Positions 19,799-28,969 of a DNA stretch of 64,000 nucleotides are shown in pieces; position 1 is the stretch's first letter, and every line of letters begins with the position of its first letter. The DNA comes from Psychromonas sp. MME1 (GTDB taxonomy: Bacteria > Pseudomonadota > Gammaproteobacteria > Enterobacterales > Psychromonadaceae). The stretch spans positions 1,550,001 to 1,614,000 of the forward strand of contig NZ_CP160906.1 of the NCBI RefSeq assembly GCF_041080865.1, in the 5' to 3' direction. The position numbers were made by a program, and so were the translations under genes. The notes below the pieces were generated by a model. The model saw nothing but the letters and a program-made list of their open reading frames with translations, was not told where the DNA came from and made no database searches.

Positions 19799-20887
19799 TT
19801 AAGCATATTTTTTTTCAAATGCAGACATAAAATCAACTAACGCTTGTACGCCTTCCATTGGCATCGCATTATAAATACTCGCTCGCATACCACCGACTAA
19901 TTTATGCCCCTTCAAAGTTAAAAGCCCAGCTGCCTTAGACTCTTTTAAGAAGGTTTCACTTAAGGCATCGTTAGCCAGTGTAAAAGGTATATTCATACGA
20001 CTACGAACTTCATCCGCGATGTTATTCGCATAAAATGGTGAGTTATCAATATAATTATAAAGTAGCTCTGCTTTAGCAATATTTTGCTTTTCCATTTCAG
20101 CTAGACCACCTTGCTCTTTAAGCCACTTAAAGACCAGCCCAGCTAGATACCACGCATAGGTAGGCGGCGTGTTGTACATAGAATCTGCATTGGCTTGGAT
20201 CTGATAATCAAAAATAGAGGGGATCGCGGTACGCGCTTTACCAATCAAATCTTCACGAACAATGACAATAGCTAACCCCGATGGACCGATATTTTTTTGA
20301 GCGCCAGCATAAATAATACCAAACTTAGAGACATCGATTGGACGCGATAAAATCATTGAGCTCATATCCGCTACTAAAGGAACGACGCCAGTTTCTGGCA
20401 CATCAAAGATTTCAATACCTTCAATGGTTTCATTCGGACAGTAATGGGCATAGGCCGCACCTGCATTAATGAGCCAATCGCTACACGCCTGCACCGTTTT
20501 TTTACCAGCAACCGTTTGCTCCATGATATTGGTTTCATTAACACGCGCATGTTTCTTCGCCTCTGCGGCAGCATACTTAGACCACTCCCCCGTCAGCAGA
20601 TAATCGACATCTAATTTATCAGCTAATAAATTTAATGGTACTGCGGCAAATTGCCCTCGACCACCACCATGACAAAATAAGACTTTGTAATTATCCGGAA
20701 TTTCCATTAAATCACGTAGATCTTGTTCTGCCTCCGCGGCCATCGCAACATATTCAGGGCTGCGGTGGCTTATCTCCATGACAGAAACACCCATTCCCTG
20801 CCAATTACAAAATTCCTGTTGTGCTTTTTGCATAACTGCTTCTGGTAACATCGCAGGCCCTGCACAAAAGTTAAATATTTTAGTCAT
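19799..20887 (-). CDS. serC: Phosphoserine aminotransferase
   Basis: About 362 residues. It converts 3-phosphohydroxypyruvate to phosphoserine and also serves pyridoxal phosphate synthesis. Family blocks are [42 protein letters not shown] and the PLP-lysine segment [14 protein letters not shown] choose the second ATG (MTKIFNF, 20887) because it matches the E. coli N-terminus; the frame opens at 20899. A strong terminator ends only about 10 bases before the first ATG, so the operon must use a promoter upstream of it or read-through. Confidence 0.95.
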   Translation of the reverse strand: MTKIFNFCAGPAMLPEAVMQKAQQEFCNWQGMGVSVMEISHRSPEYVAMAAEAEQDLRDLMEIPDNYKVLFCHGGGRGQFAAVPLNLLADKLDVDYLLTGEWSKYAAAEAKKHARVNETNIMEQTVAGKKTVQACSDWLINAGAAYAHYCPNETIEGIEIFDVPETGVVPLVADMSSMILSRPIDVSKFGIIYAGAQKNIGPSGLAIVIVREDLIGKARTAIPSIFDYQIQANADSMYNTPPTYAWYLAGLVFKWLKEQGGLAEMEKQNIAKAELLYNYIDNSPFYANNIADEVRSRMNIPFTLANDALSETFLKESKAAGLLTLKGHKLVGGMRASIYNAMPMEGVQALVDFMSAFEKKYA

Positions 20888-20909
20888 AATATTGTTCATC
20901 TCTTAAAAC

Positions 20910-20937
20910 AAAATAAGCGGCAAAAGCCGCTTATTTT
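20910..20937 (-). terminator. Strong hairpin between gyrA and serC
   Basis: A 12-bp perfect stem AAAATAAGCGGC / GCCGCTTATTTT with an AAAA loop. On the minus strand it is followed by TGTTTTAAG and lies 15 bases after the gyrA stop. It is placed as the gyrA terminator but abuts the serC start, so it could act as an attenuator for serC-hisC-aroA. Confidence 0.8.
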
Positions 20938-20951
20938 AATATAATAATAAT

Positions 20952-23669
20952 TTAATCCTGTGGCTCAGAGGAGTCATCTGATTGCACATCAACAACACTA
21001 TCAGGCACCACCTGTTGGTTGCTACTTTCTACTCCTTCATCCTCTTCGTCATAAACAGGCTGATCTTTTATCTCTTCGATACGTTGTAATGCCACGATTT
21101 TTTCATCGTCACGGGTCTTGATTAACGTAACACCTTGAGTATTACGGCCAACAATAGAAACGCCACTAACAGGTGTACGTACCAGAGTCCCTTTGTTAGA
21201 AATCAACATAATTTCATCATTTTCATCAACTTGCACCGCGCCAACGACTTTACCATTACGGGCACTGACTTTAATTGAAATCACACCTTGTGTTGCACGA
21301 CTCTTCGGCGAATAATCTTCAAGTGGAGTACGTTTACCGTAGCCATTTTCGGTAGTCGTTAATATGTGCCCTGTTTCATTAGGAACGATTAACGACACAA
21401 CTCGCTCACCATCTTTGAGTTTTATACCACGAACCCCCGTTGCCGTTCGTCCCATTGGACGAACCCCTTTGAACTTGATCTCTTGCTCGCCGTTTTCATC
21501 AAGAATTGGCTTGCCGTCTTCATCAACTGCCGGTATTTCTTCCGCTTCTTTAAAGCGTACGACTTTGCCCGCATCGGAGAAGATCATTATTTCGTTCTCT
21601 CCATTGGTGATTTGCGCGCCAATTAACTCGTTATCATCTGTTAAGTTAATCGCAATCAAACCACTTGCACGAGGACGACTATAAGCACTTAGTGCTGTTT
21701 TCTTAACCGTACCATTAGCTGTTGCCATAAATACAAATTTATCATCTTCATATTCACGAACCGGTAGAATCGCGGTGATACGTTCACCCTCTTCAAGCGG
21801 CAAAATATTCACAATTGGACGTCCACGCGCTTGACGTGAAGCAAGTGGCAGTTGGAACACTTTTAACCAATAGAGTCGACCACGGGTTGAGAAACAGAGG
21901 ATCGTATCATGGGTACTGGCAACGAGTAACTTCTCAATGAAATCTTCATCTTTCATCTTCGTAGCAGATTTACCTTTACCACCACGTCGTTGTGCTTCGT
22001 AATCAGTCAAAGGTTGATATTTAACATAGCCTTCGTGGGAAAGCGTAACAACCACATCTTCTTCGGTGATCAAATCTTCCATACAAAGATCACTTTCATT
22101 GGCAGTGATTTCTGTGCGGCGAGCATCGCCAAAGTTTGCACGAATTTCTTCCAACTCTTCGCGAATAACTTCCATTAATCGAGCAGGACTCGCTAGAATA
22201 TGCAGTAACCCGGCAATTATTTCTAATAGCTCTTTATATTCGCTTAATATTTTCTCATGCTCTAAACCCGTTAACTTATGTAAACGTAAATCTAGAATCG
22301 CCTGAGCTTGAACTTCAGTCATGTAATAGTGATTATCACGTACACCAAATTCAATCGGCAAACCATCTGGACGCGCAGCATTTACCCCTGCAGCTTCAAG
22401 CATAACAACGACGTTACCGAGTTCCCAGCCCTGTGACTGTAAACCGATTTTCGCTTCGGCAGGTGTCGCTGAATTTCGAATCAACTCAATAATTGGTTCG
22501 ATATTAACTAAAGAAATTGCTAAGCCTTCAAGGATATGCGCTCTATCACGTGCTTTGCGCAGTTCAAATACGGTACGGCGTGTTACCACTTCTCGACGAT
22601 GCAGAATAAAGGCTTCGAGCATCATTTTTAAGTTAAACAGTTTTGGTTGCCCATGGTCCAATGCAACGGCATTAATACCAAATGAAACTTGCATTTGCGT
22701 TTGTGCGTAAAGGTTATTTAGAATGACCTCTCCAACATCACCACGCTTAACTTCAACGACCATACGCATACCGTCTTTATCAGACTCGTCACGCAGAGCA
22801 CTAATGCCTTCTATTTTTTTCTCTTTAACTAACTCTGCTATTTTTTCAATTAGGCGAGCTTTGTTAACTTGATATGGCAGTTCATGAACAACAATGGTTT
22901 CACGGCCGGTTTTTTCGTTAACTTCGATATCCGCTTTAGCGCGAATTTTAACTTTACCGCGACCAGTATGGTAAGCATCAATGATCCCTTTACGGCCATT
23001 AATGATACCTGCCGTTGGAAAATCAGGGCCAGGGATCAGTTCAATCAGTTCGTTAATGGTAATATCAGCATTATCAATTAATGCTAAACAGCCATCGACC
23101 ACTTCACCCAGATTGTGTGGTGGTATATTGGTCGCCATCCCAACGGCAATACCCGATGAACCATTGATTAACAGATTGGGTACTTTAGTCGGCAAAACTT
23201 CAGGAATAAACTCTGTGCCGTCATAGTTGGGAACATAATCAACCGTCTCTTTATCTAGGTCAGCAAGTAATTCATGGGCAATTTTGTCCATACGGATTTC
23301 CGTATAACGCATTGCAGCAGCACTATCACCATCCACAGAACCAAAGTTACCTTGGCCGTCAACAAGCATATAACGTAATGAGAAAGGCTGAGCCATACGG
23401 ACAATAGTATCGTATACGGCTGTATCGCCATGTGGATGATATTTACCGATAACATCACCAACAACACGTGCTGATTTTTTATAGGGTTTATTCCAGTCAT
23501 TGCGCAACACGTTCATTGCAAATAAAACACGGCGATGAACCGGCTTAAGACCATCACGTACATCGGGCAATGCACGCCCAACAATTACGCTCATGGCATA
23601 ATCAAGATAAGAGTTCTTTAATTCATCTTCAATGTTGATTGGAGAAACGTCAGAGGCAAATTCGCTCAT
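20952..23669 (-). CDS. gyrA: DNA gyrase subunit A
   Basis: 905 residues. It is the breakage-reunion subunit of gyrase, which introduces negative supercoils. The catalytic tyrosine is Y122 (AAAMRYTE). The C-terminal beta-pinwheel has the GyrA box in QRRGGKGK, followed by an acidic tail. The quinolone-determining region reads GDTAVYDT: threonine at position 83 in place of the serine of E. coli, with D87 unchanged. It is transcribed divergently from ubiG, as in E. coli, with the 26-bp tandem repeat in the gap. Confidence 0.98.
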   Translation of the reverse strand: MSEFASDVSPINIEDELKNSYLDYAMSVIVGRALPDVRDGLKPVHRRVLFAMNVLRNDWNKPYKKSARVVGDVIGKYHPHGDTAVYDTIVRMAQPFSLRYMLVDGQGNFGSVDGDSAAAMRYTEIRMDKIAHELLADLDKETVDYVPNYDGTEFIPEVLPTKVPNLLINGSSGIAVGMATNIPPHNLGEVVDGCLALIDNADITINELIELIPGPDFPTAGIINGRKGIIDAYHTGRGKVKIRAKADIEVNEKTGRETIVVHELPYQVNKARLIEKIAELVKEKKIEGISALRDESDKDGMRMVVEVKRGDVGEVILNNLYAQTQMQVSFGINAVALDHGQPKLFNLKMMLEAFILHRREVVTRRTVFELRKARDRAHILEGLAISLVNIEPIIELIRNSATPAEAKIGLQSQGWELGNVVVMLEAAGVNAARPDGLPIEFGVRDNHYYMTEVQAQAILDLRLHKLTGLEHEKILSEYKELLEIIAGLLHILASPARLMEVIREELEEIRANFGDARRTEITANESDLCMEDLITEEDVVVTLSHEGYVKYQPLTDYEAQRRGGKGKSATKMKDEDFIEKLLVASTHDTILCFSTRGRLYWLKVFQLPLASRQARGRPIVNILPLEEGERITAILPVREYEDDKFVFMATANGTVKKTALSAYSRPRASGLIAINLTDDNELIGAQITNGENEIMIFSDAGKVVRFKEAEEIPAVDEDGKPILDENGEQEIKFKGVRPMGRTATGVRGIKLKDGERVVSLIVPNETGHILTTTENGYGKRTPLEDYSPKSRATQGVISIKVSARNGKVVGAVQVDENDEIMLISNKGTLVRTPVSGVSIVGRNTQGVTLIKTRDDEKIVALQRIEEIKDQPVYDEEDEGVESSNQQVVPDSVVDVQSDDSSEPQD

Positions 23670-23759
23670 AGAGACCTAAATCCTTAATTTAATAGAATAT
23701 CGATTGAATTTTAGTGAGTTGCGCATACTAACACAAAATAGCGATGAAGAAACGCATTC

Positions 23760-23829
23760 ACAGCAAATTTACTACGAATATGATAACAGCAAATTTACTA
23801 CGCATATGATATAAGCAAAATTACTTCAG
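23760..23829. repeat. 26-bp tandem direct repeat, about 2.5 copies
   Basis: Two adjacent copies of a 26-mer that starts ACAGCAAATTTACTACG and ends ATATGATA lie at 23760-23785 and 23786-23811. They differ at one base (A or C at position 18). A degraded third copy follows (TAAGCAAAATTACTTCAG). The array sits in the divergent gyrA-ubiG promoter region, about 90 bases before gyrA. Confidence 0.85.
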
Positions 23830-23870
23830 TAAAAAATAATTAAAACATTAAACTGCGAGGTTAAACTCGT

Positions 23871-23876
23871 TATAAT
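23871..23876 (+). promoter_or_regulatory. Probable -10 box of ubiG
   Basis: A perfect TATAAT lies 30 bases before the ubiG start codon. The upstream -35 candidate (TTAAAC, 17-base spacer) is poor. Confidence 0.5.
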
Positions 23877-23906
23877 GCATTATTTCAATTAATTCGGTGT
23901 TAAGGG

Positions 23907-24629
23907 ATGCAGGTAAATAGAGCTTTAGTGGTAAACAATGTTGATAACGATGAGATAGAAAAATTTTCAGCAATGGCCGAGCAGTGGTGGGATCTTGAAG
24001 GGGACTTTAAACCCTTGCATATGCTCAACCCAACACGGTTAGCCTATATAGAAGAAGGCGTTGATGGTATATTTGCTAAAAAGATTGTTGACGTTGGCTG
24101 TGGCGGAGGCATCTTAGCAGAAAGTATGGCTAAACAAGGAGCGACTGTTACAGGCATTGATATGGCACACGCATCGCTACAAATTGCCCGCCTGCATGCA
24201 TTAGAAACGCAACAACAAATTGACTATCAAAAAACAACGGCAGAACAATTCGCACTCACCCACTTTGAACAATTTGATGTGGTTACCTGCATGGAAATGT
24301 TAGAACATGTCCCCGATCCCGCTTCCGTTATCAAGGCTTGCTGTGACATGGTAAAACCCGGGGGAAGCGTCTATTTTTCAACAATCAATAAAACATTTAA
24401 AGCTTACGTCATGATGATACTCGGTGCTGAACACGTTTTAAAATGGGTACCTAAGGGCACTCATAGCTACGAAAAATTTATTCGCCCATCACAATTATTA
24501 TCAGCGGTAGATAAGACGAGTCTACATTGTGAAGCGTTATGTGGTGTTGAATATAATCTCTTTTCAGGCGAATTTAGGATCACGAATAATGTTGATGTCA
24601 ATTACATGCTTCATTGTGTGAAACGTTAA
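23907..24629 (+). CDS. ubiG: Ubiquinone biosynthesis O-methyltransferase
   Basis: 240 residues. This SAM-dependent enzyme performs both O-methylations of ubiquinone synthesis. SAM motif I is [15 protein letters not shown], with the acidic residue at [23 protein letters not shown] and [11 protein letters not shown] are UbiG-specific. The chosen ATG gives the same number of residues before the NVD block as E. coli UbiG. AAGGG directly touches the ATG, so initiation may be weak. Confidence 0.96.
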   Translation: MQVNRALVVNNVDNDEIEKFSAMAEQWWDLEGDFKPLHMLNPTRLAYIEEGVDGIFAKKIVDVGCGGGILAESMAKQGATVTGIDMAHASLQIARLHALETQQQIDYQKTTAEQFALTHFEQFDVVTCMEMLEHVPDPASVIKACCDMVKPGGSVYFSTINKTFKAYVMMILGAEHVLKWVPKGTHSYEKFIRPSQLLSAVDKTSLHCEALCGVEYNLFSGEFRITNNVDVNYMLHCVKR

Positions 24630-24834
24630 CTCCTGCACTTTCCCCCCCACTAAAAATCTAACAATTAAATATAAAAAACATGAGGAGAATCGGGTTTTAG
24701 ATAATCTTTTTCTCTTTATTTATTCTTACTACTGCAGATAAAAAAAAGTATAAAAAATCATTGCAATTCACAACTCACGCTAAAAACTTAAAGGTTGATG
24801 TTAGTGAACACAAACTTGTTTTTGGAACTGCTAT

Positions 24835-24855
24835 TTATCCACAATCTTATCCACT
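24835..24855 (+). promoter_or_regulatory. Two adjacent DnaA boxes
   Basis: TTATCCACA (24835-24843) is a perfect DnaA box. TTATCCACT (24847-24855) differs at the last base. They lie in the same orientation, 3 bases apart. E. coli nrdAB is also controlled by a pair of DnaA boxes. Confidence 0.7.
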
Positions 24856-24891
24856 TAATGAATAAAAATATTCACTTGATAAAAACAAAAA

Positions 24892-24939
24892 AAGCTTTAT
24901 CTTGTGCCAACTAAACTTGCAAAGCACAATATGTAGTGT
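24892..24939 (+). promoter_or_regulatory. Pair of NrdR boxes
   Basis: GCACAATATGTAGTGT (24924-24939) agrees with the 16-bp NrdR consensus ACACWATATATWGTGT at 14 positions. A weaker copy at 24892-24907 agrees at 11. Their centres are 32 bp apart, about three helical turns, the usual arrangement for this repressor of ribonucleotide reductase genes. Confidence 0.65.
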
Positions 24940-25014
24940 TTTTAAAAATTATGCATCCGATAACTGACAGCCTCTTGCTAACAAGCATTGTCGCCAGAAA
25001 TAAGGTAATCCCAC

Positions 25015-27282
25015 ATGAATAAAAACCTGTTTGTCACCAAACGTAATGGCAAAAGAGAAAACATCGACCTCGAGAAAATCCACCGTGTTATTACTTGGGC
25101 GGCGGAAGGTCTTGACAATGTTTCAGTCTCGCAGGTTGAACTAAATTCACATATTCAGTTTTATGATGGCATTCGTACCGAAGATATTCACGAAACCATT
25201 ATCAAAGCAGCAGCGGATCTTATTTCTGAAGAATCACCAGATTATCAATATTTAGCAGCCCATCTTGCCGTATTCCATCTACGCAAAAAAGCCTATCAGC
25301 GATTCACGCCACCAAGCGTATTTGAACATGTTAGTAAAATGTGTTCAAAGGGCAAATATGATGCACACCTTCTTGAAGATTATACAAAACAAGAATTTGA
25401 AGAGATGGATACCTTTATTGACCATAACCGCGATTTAAATTTTTCCTATGCGGCGGTAAAACAACTTGAAGGTAAATATTTAATTCAAAATCGTGTAACT
25501 GGTGATATATACGAAAGTGCACAATTTCTTTATTTATTAGTAGCAGCATGCCTTTTTTCAGATTACGACAAGTCCATTCGTATGGATTATGTACGCCGCT
25601 TCTATGATGCCACTTCGCAATTTAAAATTTCCCTACCAACACCAATTATGTCTGGGGTGCGTACGCCTACTCGCCAATTTAGTTCCTGCGTATTAATCGA
25701 AGCCGGTGATAGCCTCGACTCCATCAATGCCACTGCGAGCTCTATTGTAAAATATGTTTCACAACGTGCAGGCATTGGTATTAATGCAGGGCGAATTCGC
25801 GCCTTAGGTAGCACAATCCGCGGTGGTGAAGCATTCCATACAGGTTGTATTCCCTTCTATAAATACTTTCAAACTGCCGTAAAATCCTGTTCGCAGGGCG
25901 GTGTCCGTGGCGGTGCTGCAACGGTTTTCTACCCACTGTGGCACTTGGAAGTAGAAAGTTTATTGGTGCTTAAAAATAACCGAGGGATTGAATCAAACCG
26001 TGTTCGTCACATGGATTATGGTGTGCAATTAAGCCGTTTATTTTATCAACGCTTAATCGAACGAAAAAATATCACACTCTTCAGTCCGTCCGATGTCCCT
26101 GGTTTATACGATGCTTTTTTTGAAGACCAAGATGAATTTGAGCGTCTTTATGATGTTTATGAAGGCGATCCTGACATCCGTCAGAAAAGCATTCCTTCCG
26201 TCGAACTGTTTTCAATATTAATGCAAGAACGTGCAAGTACTGGTCGTATTTATATTCAAAACGTTGATCACTGTAATACGCATAGTCCCTTTGATAGCAA
26301 AGTTGCCCCCATTCGTCAAAGTAACTTATGTCTTGAAATAGCGCTACCCACTAAACCACTGCAACATATTATGGATGAAGAGGGTGAAATTGCACTCTGT
26401 ACCTTGTCAGCCTTAAACTTAGGTGCGATTGAATCTCTCGATGAGTTAGAAGAAATTGCTGAATTAACGGTTCGTGCATTAGATAATCTACTCGATTATC
26501 AAGATTACCCAATTAAAGCAGCAGAAAACAGCAGCATGGCGCGTCGTACTCTTGGGATTGGTGTGATCAACTATGCTTATTACCTCGCTAAAAATGGCGT
26601 TAAATACTCCGATGGCAGTGCCAACAATCTAACCCATAAAAGTTTTGAAGCGATCCAATACTATCTATTGAAAGCTTCAAATGTGCTGGCAAAAGAGCGT
26701 GGGGCTTGTCCTAAATTTAATGAAACTCGCTATTCCCAAGGCATTTTACCCATTGACACATATAAAAATTCATTGGACGCAATCTGTGATGAACCCTACC
26801 ATTTAGATTGGGAAACACTGCGTGCGGATATTGTTCGAGACGGTTTACGTAACTCAACCTTGTCAGCATTAATGCCATCAGAAACCTCAAGCCAGATTTC
26901 TAATGCGACCAATGGCATTGAACCACCACGTGGATTTATTAGCATAAAAGCGAGTAAAGATGGTATTTTAAAACAGGTTGTTCCTGAATTTGATAAATAC
27001 AAAGAAAATTATGAGTTACTATGGAACATTCCAAATAACCAAGGTTACTTAGAACTCGTTGGCATTATGCAAAAATTTGTTGATCAGGCTATCTCAGCGA
27101 ATACTAATTATGATCCAAAACGTTTCGACGATAATAAAGTACCAATGACTAACCTCTTGAAAGATCTATTGGTCGCCTATAAAATGGGAGTCAAAACGCT
27201 TTATTATCATAATACGCGAGATGGCGCAGATGATGAAAAGGTAATCGAAGAAGACTGTGCCGGTGGTGCGTGCAAAATTTAA
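25015..27282 (+). CDS. nrdA: Ribonucleoside-diphosphate reductase, large subunit (class Ia)
   Basis: 755 residues. It reduces NDPs to dNDPs aerobically with NrdB. An N-terminal ATP-cone (VTKRNGKRENIDLEKIHRV) gives allosteric activity control. Active-site blocks: FSSCVLIE (redox cysteine), SNLCLEIALPT (radical cysteine with Asn and Glu) and ALCTLSALN (second redox cysteine). YYHNTRDG holds the radical-transfer tyrosines, and the tail CAGGACKI has the shuttle cysteine pair. It is preceded by DnaA and NrdR boxes and followed by nrdB after 99 bases. Confidence 0.98.
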   Translation: MNKNLFVTKRNGKRENIDLEKIHRVITWAAEGLDNVSVSQVELNSHIQFYDGIRTEDIHETIIKAAADLISEESPDYQYLAAHLAVFHLRKKAYQRFTPPSVFEHVSKMCSKGKYDAHLLEDYTKQEFEEMDTFIDHNRDLNFSYAAVKQLEGKYLIQNRVTGDIYESAQFLYLLVAACLFSDYDKSIRMDYVRRFYDATSQFKISLPTPIMSGVRTPTRQFSSCVLIEAGDSLDSINATASSIVKYVSQRAGIGINAGRIRALGSTIRGGEAFHTGCIPFYKYFQTAVKSCSQGGVRGGAATVFYPLWHLEVESLLVLKNNRGIESNRVRHMDYGVQLSRLFYQRLIERKNITLFSPSDVPGLYDAFFEDQDEFERLYDVYEGDPDIRQKSIPSVELFSILMQERASTGRIYIQNVDHCNTHSPFDSKVAPIRQSNLCLEIALPTKPLQHIMDEEGEIALCTLSALNLGAIESLDELEEIAELTVRALDNLLDYQDYPIKAAENSSMARRTLGIGVINYAYYLAKNGVKYSDGSANNLTHKSFEAIQYYLLKASNVLAKERGACPKFNETRYSQGILPIDTYKNSLDAICDEPYHLDWETLRADIVRDGLRNSTLSALMPSETSSQISNATNGIEPPRGFISIKASKDGILKQVVPEFDKYKENYELLWNIPNNQGYLELVGIMQKFVDQAISANTNYDPKRFDDNKVPMTNLLKDLLVAYKMGVKTLYYHNTRDGADDEKVIEEDCAGGACKI

Positions 27283-27298
27283 CCCGCATTTTGTTATG

Positions 27299-27321
27299 CC
27301 CATTCAATCGAATGGGTTTTT
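27299..27321 (+). terminator. Terminator-like hairpin between nrdA and nrdB
   Basis: CCCATTC-AATC-GAATGGG followed by TTTTT lies 17 bases after the nrdA stop and 61 before the nrdB start. As nrdB should be co-transcribed, it may act as a partial terminator or a 3' stabiliser that sets the NrdA:NrdB ratio. Confidence 0.65.
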
Positions 27322-27381
27322 AGTTTTTAATATTTTCTATTCCTCACTCCGGTGAGATGCTAATGCACTATGGAGAAGCAT

Positions 27382-28527
27382 ATGGCTTATACTACTTTCT
27401 CAACCATTCCTAATAATGCGCTTAAAGAGCCGATGTTTTTTGGTAATCCGGTCAATGTCGCTCGTTATGATCAACAACGTTTTGATGTATTTGAGAAGTT
27501 AATTGAGAAGCAGCTGAGTTTTTTCTGGCGACCAGAAGAGATAGATGTAAATCGCGATCGTATTGACTTTATTAATTTACCCGATCATGAGCAACATATC
27601 TTCATATCAAATTTAAAATATCAAACTTTGCTCGATTCAATCCAAGGCCGTAGCCCTAATATCGCTCTACTACCGATTGTCTCATTACCTGAATTAGAAA
27701 CATGGATAGAGACATGGAGTTTTTCTGAAACAATCCATAGTCGGAGTTACACACACATTATCCGCAATTTATTTACTGAACCTAGCACAGTGTTTGAAGA
27801 TATTGTCACTAATGAAGAAATTTTGAAACGTGCTATTGATATTTCAGGCTATTATGATGAATTGATTCATGCGACACAGTTTTTCCAATTACATGGATTA
27901 GCACAAAGTGAGGTTGCTTATATTAACCTACATGGAGAGAAGGAAACCTTAACTCTCCGTTCGCTGAAGAAAAAATTATACCTCTGTATCTGCTCTATCA
28001 ATGCATTAGAAGCCATTCGATTCTATGTCTCCTTTGCTTGCTCATTTGCCTTTGCTGAGCGCGATTTATTAGAAGGAAATGCTAAAATAATCAAATTGAT
28101 AGCGCGCGATGAAGCACTACACCTAAACTCCACACAGCAAATATTAAATCTTTGGGCCGATGGTAAAGATGATCCGGAAATGGCTGAAATTGCCGTTGAG
28201 TGTTTTGCACAGGGGCGCGATATATTTTTAAATGCTGCAGAGCAAGAAAAAGAGTGGGCTAAATACCTCTTTAAAGATGGCTCAATGATTGGTTTGAATG
28301 AACAAATTTTATGCCAATATGTTGAATATATTACTAACCAGCGAATGCAAGCAATTGGCTATGAAGCGCCCTTCAAGGTAAGCAACAATCCTATTCCATG
28401 GATTAATCATTGGTTAGTCAGTGACAACGTTCAAGTTGCCCCTCAAGAAGCGGAAATAAGTTCATACCTAGTCGGGCAAATTAATAGTAAAGTTGACAGC
28501 GAGGAGCTTAGCTCTTTTAAATTATAA
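27382..28527 (+). CDS. nrdB: Ribonucleoside-diphosphate reductase, small subunit (class Ia)
   Basis: 381 residues from the ATG at 27382, which has GGAG 6 bases upstream and aligns with E. coli NrdB (MAYTTFS); the frame opens 12 bases earlier. The di-iron ligands lie in [17 protein letters not shown] and in [23 protein letters not shown]. The first also contains the radical tyrosine. The end [16 protein letters not shown] is the NrdA-binding tail. It is followed 18 bases later by the ferredoxin gene that maintains its cofactor. Confidence 0.97.
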   Translation: MAYTTFSTIPNNALKEPMFFGNPVNVARYDQQRFDVFEKLIEKQLSFFWRPEEIDVNRDRIDFINLPDHEQHIFISNLKYQTLLDSIQGRSPNIALLPIVSLPELETWIETWSFSETIHSRSYTHIIRNLFTEPSTVFEDIVTNEEILKRAIDISGYYDELIHATQFFQLHGLAQSEVAYINLHGEKETLTLRSLKKKLYLCICSINALEAIRFYVSFACSFAFAERDLLEGNAKIIKLIARDEALHLNSTQQILNLWADGKDDPEMAEIAVECFAQGRDIFLNAAEQEKEWAKYLFKDGSMIGLNEQILCQYVEYITNQRMQAIGYEAPFKVSNNPIPWINHWLVSDNVQVAPQEAEISSYLVGQINSKVDSEELSSFKL

Positions 28528-28545
28528 TTCAGCGAATTTTGCTAA

Positions 28546-28803
28546 ATGACAAAAATATTAACCGTTAACGGTATTGAGTACCCCCTCAATACCAACAAAA
28601 CATTGTTGGAAAATTTAGAAGCACAAAATATCGCGACAGAATTTCACTGTCGCGATGGACATTGTGGTGCTTGTCGATGCCAACTCATCCGTGGAGAAGT
28701 TAATTATAATAACTTTCCACTGGCCTACTGCCGCGATAATGAAATATTAACCTGCTGTAGCAGCACTCAACAAAGCGTTGAGATATTAATACAATCCACA
28801 TGA
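28546..28803 (+). CDS. yfaE: YfaE-like 2Fe-2S ferredoxin, NrdB cofactor maintenance
   Basis: 85 residues with the plant-type [2Fe-2S] motif: CRDGHCGACRCQL plus a fourth cysteine in EILTCC. YfaE supplies electrons to rebuild the diferric-tyrosyl cofactor of NrdB. Size, motif and position directly after nrdB match the E. coli gene. Confidence 0.93.
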   Translation: MTKILTVNGIEYPLNTNKTLLENLEAQNIATEFHCRDGHCGACRCQLIRGEVNYNNFPLAYCRDNEILTCCSSTQQSVEILIQST

Positions 28804-28969
28804 ATATCTAATTGCTTAAAATAATAGATAGCTAGGTTGCATTCATTAAATATAACTAGATCAATCACATTAAAATTGTACAATAAACATTACAATGCTA
28901 ATGCGATTTATTATAGATATTTACGGAAAATATCAATTACCATACTCAGGAAGAGGATCATATAACATA

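Larger units (their letters stand above)
24630..25014 (+). promoter_or_regulatory. nrdA control region
   Basis: 385 bases without a gene, carrying two DnaA boxes (24835-24855) and a pair of NrdR-type boxes (24892-24939). This matches the cell-cycle and nucleotide-dependent control known for nrdAB in E. coli. No clear ubiG terminator is visible. Confidence 0.7.
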
